Source of the DNA: an uncultured Candidatus Poseidoniales archaeon
Lineage (GTDB): Archaea > Thermoplasmatota > Poseidoniia > Poseidoniales > Poseidoniaceae
Reading direction: 5' to 3'
Assembly (NCBI GenBank): GCA_905182635.1
Contig: CAJJCM010000004.1
Span: forward strand, 1 to 39,985
DNA: 39,985 bases
The notes under the pieces: model-generated
Seen by the model: the letters and a program-made list of their open reading frames with translations, nothing else
Database searches by the model: none
What the model was told of the DNA's origin: nothing
Part shown: positions 16,076 to 24,942 of the stretch, piece after piece
Layout of the letters: the number at the start of each line of letters is the position of its first letter
Position numbering within the stretch: position 1 is the first letter of the stretch
Position numbers and translations under genes: made by a program

Positions 16076-19000
16076 GATTCAATTAAACCAATCGACTTTA
16101 GCAACACTTCTCGTGTTACTGTTTATCGTCCCATCTTTTTTGCCCATTGCTGGAGCAGATGACGCTGAAGAAGCAAGCACCAGTGCTCGGAGCGGAACCC
16201 TCGACTTTACGTTCCGTGACGCACTTCAACTGAGTAACTCTGGCTCTGCCATTCTTTTGTCGAATTTGTACCTTGAACCCGGCGACCACATCGTGACGGC
16301 AAATGTATCTTATACCGGTACTGGAGATGATAACCTCCAACTGGTCCTCCAACATAAAGGCTCATCAATTCTTGATTTCGCTGATGTCCCCGGCTCTACA
16401 ATCGACTTTGGAACGCTCTATGGAAATTCTGCAGGGTCACAAATCGATATCCCTCCTAATTCGTTCACCTGGACAGCCTCGTCTGGAGCTGGACAGGAAT
16501 TGAGAGTCAAAATTATAGGGACGCAAGAATCGGGAATTAATCTACTGGATAATATACAACCACTCGGACTCCCCTTTTCTGTAGAACACAAACAAAAAGG
16601 GGACGCAACCCCTACAAACTTCCCAGCCATTTCCCCGGCGAGTTCTCAGATGACGTTATCAAAATCGAACCATTTGCTCAATGTTACTGCAACCAATTCT
16701 GGTGTAATAAGTCTTAATGCACAACTTTCAATTGTATTGACTCAAAATGGCACCCCCACTCCTTTGACCTATGTTTCGAATCAACCTCTGCTTGAACCCG
16801 GCTCCTATCCACTTTCATCCACGACATTACCAGATCAAGCCATACTCACTGCCGCACTCGATGCTTCTTCCTTAACTGGCGTCTACGAATTTGTTGCAAC
16901 CGTCACCTTTACCGGGTTGCAATCTGAAACGATCATAGTCAGCGAACCGGATACTTGGGTCAAATTCTCCGATTATAACGCGGATGTGATTGAGCCTTCA
17001 ACTTTAATCGTTGAACCCGGGGAATCCGCGGTCTTGACATTCCTCGTCGAAAACACAGGCGAATTGCCGGATCTCTTTTCATTCGTGGTGACTGAAAGTG
17101 AAACTCCCGGCTGGGTTTCTGTTGGAGATGTGCCCGACTTCGGAGCAACGATCAATAAAGGCCAGATACGCCTCATCTCAATTCCTGTGAATGTTCCCGC
17201 TGATGCAGTACGTTCGACGACAGACACGATAACGGTCACGTTTACATCCGCTTCAAGCCCTCCTTACGCGATTGTTGCCACCGGCCGAGTAATGGTCGGG
17301 GATTTCTTCGACGGCACAGTTACATTGATCACCGGCGTTGTTCCAAAACCAATCACACCCGGAGGTTCGGAGAATTTTATCGCCACTGTTGAAAATACAG
17401 GTAGCGTAGCAACTTCATTTTCACTCCTCGCAGGATTTTCGGTGAATGCATTGAATTGGACAATCAATATCAACACTGCGACCACACCGGTCATTGCGTC
17501 TGGTGCCACTCACCAAGTTTCTATTACAGTCACAGCGCCACCGATACAAAACCCGATCGTCACCAGTGAACACAACATGGCAGATGACGTGCTCAGCATT
17601 TGGATACAATCTCAACCGAGTGGTGGCGGTGTACCTGTGGTCGATCAGACCTCCCTCAAAGTAGAACCCGCCGTTGTCCTCGACCCAGGGCTCAGCACTG
17701 AACCCTATGAGGTCACGAATGAAGAAATCGAGGCGATGATGTCCGGGACTGTATTTTCGCAGCATCCTGAGATGAACATCCGTGTCGTTCACAACCTCCC
17801 CGTGAATCTTGTTGTCGAGACGCTCGATGCAGTCATTACGGTTGAAAAGAGTTTCACTGCCCGCAATGATGGCGGTTTCAGTGAAGTAGGCCGATGGGAT
17901 TTAACGGTTTCAAATCCGATTCTCACTGGCTTTAACCCGGGTGATACCCTCACTTCAGCGCTTAACATCGCAGGCCCACAGGCCAACCAATATCCTCTGG
18001 CGGGAACCTTTTCGGCTGCAGTGACTATTACGCCATCGCCCAATCCTGCTCTTCTAGCGAGCGGAGTAACCGCACTTCCATTCACTCAAATCTATGATGT
18101 AATCGTTCCATCAATCGTTAAAGGTGAATTCCTTGACATCGGGCCTTATGACATTAATGTCGGCAAAGATAACGCCATCCCTATGCGCTTTGCAAACGCA
18201 GGCAATGATGCCTCTTCTTACCGCCTCCGAGTTGTTAACGACCTTCCCGAAAACTGGACTGCTAACTTTAGCGATACTGATTCTTTAATCACGGGCCTAA
18301 CTTCCGACCTTGCTGATGGAACGATTGATGCAAATATCCCTGGTGGCAATGTAACTCACATGAAAATTGTGACATTCAATGTCAAAAGCGACCCACTTGC
18401 GCCAGCAGGATTGCACCAACCGATTCGAATTCGGATTGAAGACCCTGTTTCAGGACAACTCCTTGAAGATGAATTTGTGTTCGATGTTATCGTTGGTCAA
18501 GTCTTCAATGCTACACTCTCTCCTACCAACCAAACGCTGCACATGGATGTTTTAGAGGACACTTTCACCTCGATATATATTCGGAATACCGGCAATGCCC
18601 CTACCGACTATACGATTGCCTTGGATACGTCTTTGGCTGGAGCCGTTGTCTTTGAAATCGAGTCACCCACCAATTCGAAAATATTTATCGCAGCAGGATT
18701 CGAAGAAGCGATCCGGATAAAAATGACTGCAAATTCGGATGCGAATGCCGATGGAGTTTACATGGCTACAATCCTCGTGTCTGCAAATGACGGCCAAATC
18801 GCACTCTCTGCGGAGATATTTGCGAATATCTCCGAATTGCATAGTTTCAGCATCACGGCACCGACTCAAATGTCAGTGACGCCGGGGCTGCAAGAAAAAG
18901 TTGAATTCGAAATCGTGAACAACGGTAATTCCGAAGAAACAGTGACCGTAAATTTCACAGTTCAAGGAAATTTGACCTTGTCGGTTTATTCAATGACGGT

Positions 19001-21119
19001 AACGCTTCCAATCGGTGGTTCTGTTTCGGATCAAGTCATCGTCTTCATCCCAAGCCTAGGCGGGACAGATTCATTGGTGCAAGGCGACAGTTACAATCTT
19101 ACCATCACTGTATATAATGGGACTTCAAATGTAGCATACCCTGGCTCTAAGAGCGTTCAATTGCTGGTTCAGCCACTGTTCATAGCCGAATCATCCGATT
19201 GGCCTTCGGTAATGGAGTTCCGGCCACAGGCCTTGCGTACTTGGGAGGTGACACTCACCAACACCGGGAACCAAGATGTTACAGTCAATGTGTATTACAT
19301 GATTACTCGGCCTGGATTAACCAACACTTCTTCGACGGATTGGGAAATGGTGACTGAAAACTCTTTGCTTGTTCTGCCACGAAACACCCCAGTCGTTCAT
19401 TCATTCACAGTTCGTGGAAATGTTTCTAACCCACTCTTGTCGCTAACAGCAGACCTCACCTTACACCTCCAACCGGAAACCACTGCTGATGCTGATGGAG
19501 TAAACACTACTGTAGATGGAAAGGGTGAATTTAGTACTCAATTGATTATGTCCCGATTCTATTCCACCGGGGAGATTGGTCTCCAGCCTGCACTTGATGA
19601 CGGCCCAGTTCTTCAGCCGATTCCTTACAGCAATATACCAATTAGTAACGGTTCCGCCGTCGCCTATCAGGTTGAACTGTGCAACGCAGTGCGCCTCAAG
19701 GACATCGCTTCCTTAGGACAAAACCCATTGAACTATTCTTGGGGTTTCACTCTTATCGAAACGAAAGCAGATGGAACCACAGTCCCCCATCCTTTGGATT
19801 TAGAACAGGAATGTGGTAAAACTACTTCACTTGGCCCAACTTCAAGATACAATCTCCCATTGATGGAACCTTGGAATCCTGGAACATTCACTCTTGAAAT
19901 AGATATCCCGAATCGCGGCAGTATTCTCCCGGGTGACGGTTGGGACTTGACATTCCGACTTTACCACCCAGATGAAAACGCGGGTTACACTCAGTTTAAT
20001 GAAACCACATTCACACTTGTCTTAGCAGTGTTCGCCGATCCAATGGTCATGAGTATTGAATTAGTCGATGATTTAGAGGAAGGTAGCCAGAATACAGTTA
20101 CCGTGGTTATTCAAAATGTTGGTTCTGCAAAAGCCCTCGATGTGAGTGTTCATCTGCAATGTGATGGGTTGACAGTATCGACATCTGCTGAAGACACTCC
20201 TTCTCTCATTCCTGGTTCAGTTGGCGGTGGAATAAATAAAACTATGATTAAAGAGTTCGGCCCTGGTGATACAAAGACCCTACAATGGGGAGTTACAGCT
20301 GATTCGATTGATTGGTGGTTACAGAAAACGGATGTCACTTGTACCGCAACGGTCACTTCGTTCAATAATGAGACCAACGTCGAAGGAAATGATGAAAAAG
20401 TGTTCATAGGGGAAGTAACCTCTTGGTCTCCTGGAGTTCAAAACAGTTTCATTGCATGCGTTGCATGTTTACTGGTCTCACTCATCTTATTCCGCCTCAC
20501 TGCTCAAAATGATAATTTCCGCTTACTTGGAATTTACTCTGGAGTTCTTAGTCTTGGCTTCTCTTTCCACCTCTTTGGCGAAATATGGTGGGGCTTTGCC
20601 GTTCTTGGCCTTTCAGCACTTTGGATCTGGAGAGTAAGTTGGGGAAGTACTGAGGAATTCAGATTACTCCATGAAGATTACCAACGTGCACGTAAAGGTG
20701 TATCGACCTTATATGCCGACCACTTCGATGAATTAGGGAAAGCGCGTCGACAACTTGTCGTGATTTTGGCTGTGCCAGTTCTTGGCATGCTTGCAATCGT
20801 TCTTGGAATCCCACCTACGCTCACAATTGACAGTGTCAATATGATTAGTCTCGTATCCTATGTTGCAGTTGTTATTATTGGAGTCTGGATTCTCATCAAT
20901 CGAGCAGATTCCATGTATGGTACACTGTATGGGCGTCTTACTGATATTGAAGTGAAGTCAATACGTCTTGAGAGGGATTTGGGAGACCCTGCTCGTCTCT
21001 TTAACGAACTCGCAGCAGATGGATTGAATCTCGCCGAGATTTTCGGTGATGTAGAACCTTCGAGGTCCCTTAATCCCGAGGCAATTTTTTCAAACGAGGA
21101 GGTGAATGACGATGCCTGA
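16059..21119 (+). CDS. Giant ectodomain protein with NEW3/CARDB-like repeats and five C-terminal membrane helices
   Basis: Unnamed protein of 1686 residues at the head of the archaellum region. From the GTG at 16059 it opens with a signal peptide (STLATLLVLLFIVPSFLPIAGA). The ectodomain is a chain of Ig-like beta-sandwiches whose strands repeat the motif V-x-N-x-G-(x)-x-x-(x)-F/Y (VENTGELPDLFSF, VENTGSVATSFSL, IRNTGNAPTDYTI, LTNTGNQDVTVNV, IQNVGSAKALDVS), typical of NEW3 and CARDB-type domains. The C-terminal 220 residues hold five hydrophobic helices (first SFIACVACLLVSLILF, last VAVVIIGVWILI) with a charged loop between helices 3 and 4 and a charged tail of about 65 residues, placing the C-terminus inside. 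The frame extends to a TTG at 15954, which would spoil the signal peptide. It overlaps the next gene, so cotranscription is likely. A role as cell-surface anchor or stator for the archaellum is inference. Confidence 0.8.
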   Translation: MGHLLKIQLNQSTLATLLVLLFIVPSFLPIAGADDAEEASTSARSGTLDFTFRDALQLSNSGSAILLSNLYLEPGDHIVTANVSYTGTGDDNLQLVLQHKGSSILDFADVPGSTIDFGTLYGNSAGSQIDIPPNSFTWTASSGAGQELRVKIIGTQESGINLLDNIQPLGLPFSVEHKQKGDATPTNFPAISPASSQMTLSKSNHLLNVTATNSGVISLNAQLSIVLTQNGTPTPLTYVSNQPLLEPGSYPLSSTTLPDQAILTAALDASSLTGVYEFVATVTFTGLQSETIIVSEPDTWVKFSDYNADVIEPSTLIVEPGESAVLTFLVENTGELPDLFSFVVTESETPGWVSVGDVPDFGATINKGQIRLISIPVNVPADAVRSTTDTITVTFTSASSPPYAIVATGRVMVGDFFDGTVTLITGVVPKPITPGGSENFIATVENTGSVATSFSLLAGFSVNALNWTININTATTPVIASGATHQVSITVTAPPIQNPIVTSEHNMADDVLSIWIQSQPSGGGVPVVDQTSLKVEPAVVLDPGLSTEPYEVTNEEIEAMMSGTVFSQHPEMNIRVVHNLPVNLVVETLDAVITVEKSFTARNDGGFSEVGRWDLTVSNPILTGFNPGDTLTSALNIAGPQANQYPLAGTFSAAVTITPSPNPALLASGVTALPFTQIYDVIVPSIVKGEFLDIGPYDINVGKDNAIPMRFANAGNDASSYRLRVVNDLPENWTANFSDTDSLITGLTSDLADGTIDANIPGGNVTHMKIVTFNVKSDPLAPAGLHQPIRIRIEDPVSGQLLEDEFVFDVIVGQVFNATLSPTNQTLHMDVLEDTFTSIYIRNTGNAPTDYTIALDTSLAGAVVFEIESPTNSKIFIAAGFEEAIRIKMTANSDANADGVYMATILVSANDGQIALSAEIFANISELHSFSITAPTQMSVTPGLQEKVEFEIVNNGNSEETVTVNFTVQGNLTLSVYSMTVTLPIGGSVSDQVIVFIPSLGGTDSLVQGDSYNLTITVYNGTSNVAYPGSKSVQLLVQPLFIAESSDWPSVMEFRPQALRTWEVTLTNTGNQDVTVNVYYMITRPGLTNTSSTDWEMVTENSLLVLPRNTPVVHSFTVRGNVSNPLLSLTADLTLHLQPETTADADGVNTTVDGKGEFSTQLIMSRFYSTGEIGLQPALDDGPVLQPIPYSNIPISNGSAVAYQVELCNAVRLKDIASLGQNPLNYSWGFTLIETKADGTTVPHPLDLEQECGKTTSLGPTSRYNLPLMEPWNPGTFTLEIDIPNRGSILPGDGWDLTFRLYHPDENAGYTQFNETTFTLVLAVFADPMVMSIELVDDLEEGSQNTVTVVIQNVGSAKALDVSVHLQCDGLTVSTSAEDTPSLIPGSVGGGINKTMIKEFGPGDTKTLQWGVTADSIDWWLQKTDVTCTATVTSFNNETNVEGNDEKVFIGEVTSWSPGVQNSFIACVACLLVSLILFRLTAQNDNFRLLGIYSGVLSLGFSFHLFGEIWWGFAVLGLSALWIWRVSWGSTEEFRLLHEDYQRARKGVSTLYADHFDELGKARRQLVVILAVPVLGMLAIVLGIPPTLTIDSVNMISLVSYVAVVIIGVWILINRADSMYGTLYGRLTDIEVKSIRLERDLGDPARLFNELAADGLNLAEIFGDVEPSRSLNPEAIFSNEEVNDDA

Positions 21120-22173
21120 TATGAGCCCAGTCGAGTCATTGTCTTCTGAGGAGAAGAAACACGATGAACTGCCACAGTTTGAGGACGAGATGAACTCAGA
21201 AACTCCCGCACCACCACCATCACCGGGCATTGATGATGAATCATCAGCAGACCCAACCTCCGATGCCGAAGCAACACCAGAGATGTCTGAACAGGCTATG
21301 GCAATATCTCAAGATCTCGAAAGTATGGTGTTGGGAGTTGCTCATGATGACACCAATTCATTAGCCGGTACAGATCTCGAAATCGGTGAAGCAAGAAGAC
21401 TCTTACATACACATAAACTTCGACGAGCGTCAGCAAGTGTAAAGAATGCGGAATCATCACTGGTTGAACTCGAAGAAGATGTCTTGTATCTTCGACGTAA
21501 CATCGCTATGCTACATCGATTGTTGAACGAGAAAAAAGTGAGTGAAAAAGATATCGAAACGATTCTCCTTCGTCTTCGTAGTGCAACAGGTGCTGCTGAA
21601 ATCGGTGACGTGGGTGGAGCGGCTGGAGAAGTAGAATTCCTCGTTGATGATTTGATTGGCGGAAACACATCGACCCTCAATCCTTTCTTATTCCGTCATT
21701 TTTGGATGGGATTAGAAACGCGATGGCCTGCTGGCGGTGATGAAGGCGTTCTTGTTATTCGTATCATCAACGATGGACCTGTTGCTATGCCGCCTATGCG
21801 CCTTTCACCACCGGTTCCAGAAGGCTGGACTTCTACCCCATCCTCAGTTGACCTTCCAACCATCGCTTCAGGTGGAAACCTCCCCGTCCGATTCAATATC
21901 GCTTCGAACCGCCGTCAATCTTCTGACGAGGTACCTCTCTCGCGCAAACTGGCAATCACCACTGGTTACGAAATCCGAACGGGTGAAGTCTTCGTCACAA
22001 TCCGAGCACAAAACCGTTCAATGGAACCCCTCTCTGATGTTCTTCTCACGCCATGGTTCCCACCAGGCTATACCTCTGACACAGTTCCTTTTGTAGCACG
22101 TCTTGCTCCCGACGAAGTGGCGATCATCCGAATGCCACTTCGAATCAACATGAGTTCTGGGGGTACGTCCTGA
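21112..22173 (+). CDS. Cytoplasmic coiled-coil plus beta-sandwich protein, archaellum-linked, function unknown
   Basis: Not recognised. This 353-residue protein has neither signal peptide nor membrane helix. Residues 1-65 are acidic and rich in Pro/Ser (probably disordered). Residues about 75-185 are helical with heptad-like spacing (EARRLLHTHKLRRASASV, LVELEEDVLYLRRNIAML). Residues about 200-350 form a beta-sandwich like those of NEW3-type proteins (LVIRIINDGPVAMPPM, VFVTIRAQNRSMEPLSDV), unusual for a cytoplasmic protein. GAGGAGGTGA lies 6 bases before the ATG at 21112, which is preferred to the ATG at 21106. The gene overlaps the giant protein and precedes the archaellins by 48 bases. It might link the inner tail of the giant protein to the motor; that is inference. 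Confidence 0.75.
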   Translation: MPDMSPVESLSSEEKKHDELPQFEDEMNSETPAPPPSPGIDDESSADPTSDAEATPEMSEQAMAISQDLESMVLGVAHDDTNSLAGTDLEIGEARRLLHTHKLRRASASVKNAESSLVELEEDVLYLRRNIAMLHRLLNEKKVSEKDIETILLRLRSATGAAEIGDVGGAAGEVEFLVDDLIGGNTSTLNPFLFRHFWMGLETRWPAGGDEGVLVIRIINDGPVAMPPMRLSPPVPEGWTSTPSSVDLPTIASGGNLPVRFNIASNRRQSSDEVPLSRKLAITTGYEIRTGEVFVTIRAQNRSMEPLSDVLLTPWFPPGYTSDTVPFVARLAPDEVAIIRMPLRINMSSGGTS

Positions 22174-22221
22174 ACTCAATCTTGTTCCACCCTATTTTGG
22201 GGGATTTTAAATGGTGAAAAT

Positions 22222-22782
22222 ATGAAAGAAAATACAAACGAAAAAAGCGATACTCTCGCAGCGATTGGTATTGGTGCAATGATTGTTTTCATTGCTCTGA
22301 TTTTGGTTGCCGCGGTTGCAGCAGCAGTTATTATTCAAACAGCTGAAAAGTTGCAACAGAATGCCCAAACAACTGGAGCTGATGCTTCGGACATGCTTTC
22401 AACGAAAATAATCATAATTAGCGTCGTTATTCCAGTCGTCAACGAACTGTACATCACTTTTGAACTAGCACCTGGTTCAAACGATATCCCTCCAGTGAAT
22501 GTCGAATGGTCTATTATTTGCGCTAATGGTGTTGATTATGGCACTTTTGCTCAGGCTTCACTTGTCGGAACTACTGCACTGGTGACGGCTACAGGCAACG
22601 GGCAATTGGTTATCGACACAACGTACGACTTACAGCTTAGAAATGCTGCCGGTGGAATACAAAATTGCCTTCCAACTGCAAGTGCATCTCATACGCTTTT
22701 GATTCAATCCGTTTCAGGTGGCTTTACAGAAGAAACTTTGGATTATAGCTCGGATGTCAGCCCAGGGGAGATGGTATATTGA
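22222..22782 (+). CDS. arlB: Archaellin (archaellum filament subunit), first copy
   Basis: Filament protein of the archaellum. It has a class III signal peptide: a short charged leader, then the cut expected after Gly16 in LAAIG/IGAMIVFIALILV, followed by the hydrophobic helix that forms the filament core and IIQTAEKLQQNAQTTG. The C-terminal part is a beta domain exposed on the filament surface. Length, 186 residues, is short but within range. Two cysteines (100 and 149) lie in the outer domain. GGTGAAAAT precedes the ATG. A TATA-like CTATTTTG at 22192-22199 may give the archaellins their own strong promoter. The prepilin peptidase needed for processing is not in the window. Its N-terminal helix is almost identical to that of the next gene. 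Confidence 0.93.
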   Translation: MKENTNEKSDTLAAIGIGAMIVFIALILVAAVAAAVIIQTAEKLQQNAQTTGADASDMLSTKIIIISVVIPVVNELYITFELAPGSNDIPPVNVEWSIICANGVDYGTFAQASLVGTTALVTATGNGQLVIDTTYDLQLRNAAGGIQNCLPTASASHTLLIQSVSGGFTEETLDYSSDVSPGEMVY

Positions 22783-23405
22783 AGACTGAATCCCGAGAAA
22801 TTCAAGATGACAAGTTGGCAGCGATTGGTATCGGTGCTATGATTGTCTTCATTGCACTCATTTTGGTCGCAGCAGTTGCAGCAGCAGTTATTATTCAGAC
22901 AGCAGAAAGGCTCCAACAGAATGCACAAACTACCGGTGAAGATACCTCCAGAAATTTGGCAGGGAAACTCTTGGTCCGCGCTGGTTTTGTCTCTACCGGT
23001 GGTCCAACTGGTGCACCAGGTACTTTCCTACCAGGTGAGGCATACGCATTGTATGTTCGCCTTGCACCCGGTAGTTCACCGGTAACGATTAACCAGATAT
23101 CATATCAATTTATGTGTGATCTAGGTGTAGTCGAGGGTGGTTTTAGCAATGCAGCTCAAGGTGTTATTGCACCAATGCAAACTGGAGTCGCTATGCCCCC
23201 CACCCAACAATTACAACCTGGGGACCCCTATGTTCTTTGGATGGATGCTCAGTTGGTAGGCTTAATTGATTGTTCCCCTGACAACACTGGTATAGGTGGT
23301 GTCCCTGACACAACGATTCGGCTCTATCTTCACGTCGGAACCGGTGGGTCCACCTACGAAGTTCTCACAATTGGTTCAACGGCTGCTGGCTCAGAGGTGA
23401 TTTGA
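22779..23405 (+). CDS. arlB2: Archaellin (archaellum filament subunit), second copy
   Basis: Paralogue of the preceding gene: the class III leader (cut expected after Gly17) and helix through NAQTTG are nearly the same, while the outer domain has diverged and is longer (208 residues). The motif for strands (LYVRLAPGSSPVTIN) and the cysteine pair (113 and 165) align with those of the first copy. The start is a TTG that overlaps the previous stop (TTGA), with GGGGAG about 9 bases before it; no ATG lies between it and the signal peptide, and the resulting leader matches copy 1 in length. The weaker start codon may set the ratio of minor to major archaellin (inference). Confidence 0.9.
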   Translation: MKTESREIQDDKLAAIGIGAMIVFIALILVAAVAAAVIIQTAERLQQNAQTTGEDTSRNLAGKLLVRAGFVSTGGPTGAPGTFLPGEAYALYVRLAPGSSPVTINQISYQFMCDLGVVEGGFSNAAQGVIAPMQTGVAMPPTQQLQPGDPYVLWMDAQLVGLIDCSPDNTGIGGVPDTTIRLYLHVGTGGSTYEVLTIGSTAAGSEVI

Positions 23406-23444
23406 ACTTCTTGGCTTCGGCTAAGAATGTAAGGAGGAATATGT

Positions 23445-24275
23445 ATGGCATGGCCTTTTAGTAAAAACACCGCACAAAACCAAGATGCAGATGCAGCTCT
23501 TACCGAAGAGCGCCTTAAAATCATGGCAAATATTGCTATCGAACAGGTACCGCTTCCGGAGGAGGGAGAACTCAACGCTGAAGATGCGTGGACCATTAGC
23601 CCTGGGGCTACCATGGCTCGGCTCAACAGTATCGGCAGTGTCCCTACTGTCGCAGCAAGTCTTGCTCCAACAGCGTCCCCAACCCAAGTGAGCACAACAG
23701 TTGATACTTCTGGACTTGAACGTCTTATCAGTACGCGTCTTGACATGGTTGAAGACGTCTTGCGTAAGGTAGAACTTCGATTGACTGACGATACATCTGC
23801 AGCTCAAGGCGATGGGTCTCATTCAGAAGGTGGCGCTTCCAGTCATGGCGGCGATACCATCGTAACCGCTTCTGGTGAAGTCATCAGCGTATCAGGTACC
23901 GAGCGATTAATGGAGACCGATAATGCTCCACTCGTTGAACTGTATGAAGCACAAGCTTTGGCAGCAAATCCCTTTTTACACGCCCCTTCATTTGGCGCAA
24001 CCACTGAATCCAATAAGGTAGGCGCACCTACGATTTCTGCGCTCTTACTCGACAACATGTCAGGTATGGCAGCAGTAAGTTTTGCTCAAAAAGCAATGGC
24101 TTCGGGAATGCTTTCGGATGGTGAAGGTCGAAAGGTACTTGCAATTGTCCAACTTGCAGAACCCGGTCAATCAGAAGCAGCTCTCGACGATCATTTGACG
24201 CACAAGGAGTTGCTCACGTTTTCATCGCTTGTAAGTTCATGGCGAAACGTGAAATCACTTCGAGGTGAAGTCTGA
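23445..24275 (+). CDS. Unknown archaellum-operon protein in the arlC/D/E position
   Basis: Not recognised by family. This soluble 276-residue protein has no signal peptide or membrane segment. It has a linker rich in Ala/Thr/Pro (60-88), a helix (LERLISTRLDMVEDVLRKVELRL, about 91-113), a Gly/Ser/His-rich linker (118-137) and a mostly helical C-terminal domain (165-276). In euryarchaea the genes between archaellins and arlF encode ArlC, ArlD and ArlE, which form the cytoplasmic switch ring. Here one gene fills that place. The C-terminal stretch with AQKAMASGMLSDGEGRKVL faintly recalls the YY-x-x-x-GWIS region of the ArlD/E domain, but lacks its Trp and Tyr. AAGGAGGA precedes the ATG at 23445. 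Call as switch component is inference. Confidence 0.65.
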   Translation: MAWPFSKNTAQNQDADAALTEERLKIMANIAIEQVPLPEEGELNAEDAWTISPGATMARLNSIGSVPTVAASLAPTASPTQVSTTVDTSGLERLISTRLDMVEDVLRKVELRLTDDTSAAQGDGSHSEGGASSHGGDTIVTASGEVISVSGTERLMETDNAPLVELYEAQALAANPFLHAPSFGATTESNKVGAPTISALLLDNMSGMAAVSFAQKAMASGMLSDGEGRKVLAIVQLAEPGQSEAALDDHLTHKELLTFSSLVSSWRNVKSLRGEV

Positions 24276-24276
24276 C

Positions 24277-24933
24277 ATGGGTGCTTCGGTCGGGGTTGGA
24301 GGTCTCATTATTGGGATCTCTATGTTAGTGGTCTTTTCAATGGCCGTCACATCATTGAACAGTCAAACGGCAACCTCGCTGGAAGCCATTGAATCCGCTC
24401 ATACCCCCGAACCAATTCTTACCATTGACAATGCTCTATTCAGAGATGTGATTGATACGGTCGACATTGATTCCGGTGGCACAGGCGGCTATGTTAGTGG
24501 ATTTTTAACCTCTGCCGATTGCCCTGACTTTGAAGCCTCATTTACTGCGGTGGGAGGGGTTATTACCTCGGTTGACTCAATCGGAAACCGTGGTATTTGT
24601 ACAACACTCGCCCCAACTCTTACAGTCTTTAATCAACCTGGTAGCAACGATGATGCAACATTTACTGGTAATGTAATACCCTACCTCTACGTAAACGTCA
24701 CCAACAGTGGCACTGAAACTCTTTCCACCACTGAGTCTTGGATCTTCTTTGACGGTTCATCTCCAACCACGATACAATCGAATGCTCCTCAATTTAATCC
24801 TCCAATCAGGATTGATAATTGGTTTTCTGGGCAAACTATTGCATTGATTTGTGATGATTGTGATGTTACATACGAACGTTTGAGTTTGACAGTTGGTGAA
24901 ACCAGTGTCTCTCGGACCATAGAGACTAACTAA
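24277..24933 (+). CDS. arlF: ArlF-like archaellum stator protein with an inserted domain
   Basis: ArlF and ArlG form the extracellular filament-like stator that ties the archaellum motor to the cell envelope. This protein starts at the ATG at 24277 (GAGGTGAA 8 bases before), giving MGASVGVGGLIIGISMLVVF, the N-terminal helix typical of ArlF. The C-terminal part has the family beta-sandwich (YLYVNVTNSGTETLSTTESWIFFDG). Between the two, residues about 60-133, lies a Gly-rich segment (GGVITSVDSIGNRGICTTLAPTLTVF) like the repeat found in phage and viral structural proteins. That makes 218 residues, longer than the usual 120-160. Cys82 and Cys108 may pair. It is preceded by, and overlaps within coupling distance of, the unknown gene upstream. 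Confidence 0.8.
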   Translation: MGASVGVGGLIIGISMLVVFSMAVTSLNSQTATSLEAIESAHTPEPILTIDNALFRDVIDTVDIDSGGTGGYVSGFLTSADCPDFEASFTAVGGVITSVDSIGNRGICTTLAPTLTVFNQPGSNDDATFTGNVIPYLYVNVTNSGTETLSTTESWIFFDGSSPTTIQSNAPQFNPPIRIDNWFSGQTIALICDDCDVTYERLSLTVGETSVSRTIETN

Positions 24934-24942
24934 GGTGATTGA

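Noticed and set aside
16566-16606. Possible hairpin (CCCCTTTT with AAAAGGGG) as a terminator or attenuator
   Set aside because: It lies within the coding sequence of the giant protein with no break in the frame; chance pairing is as likely.
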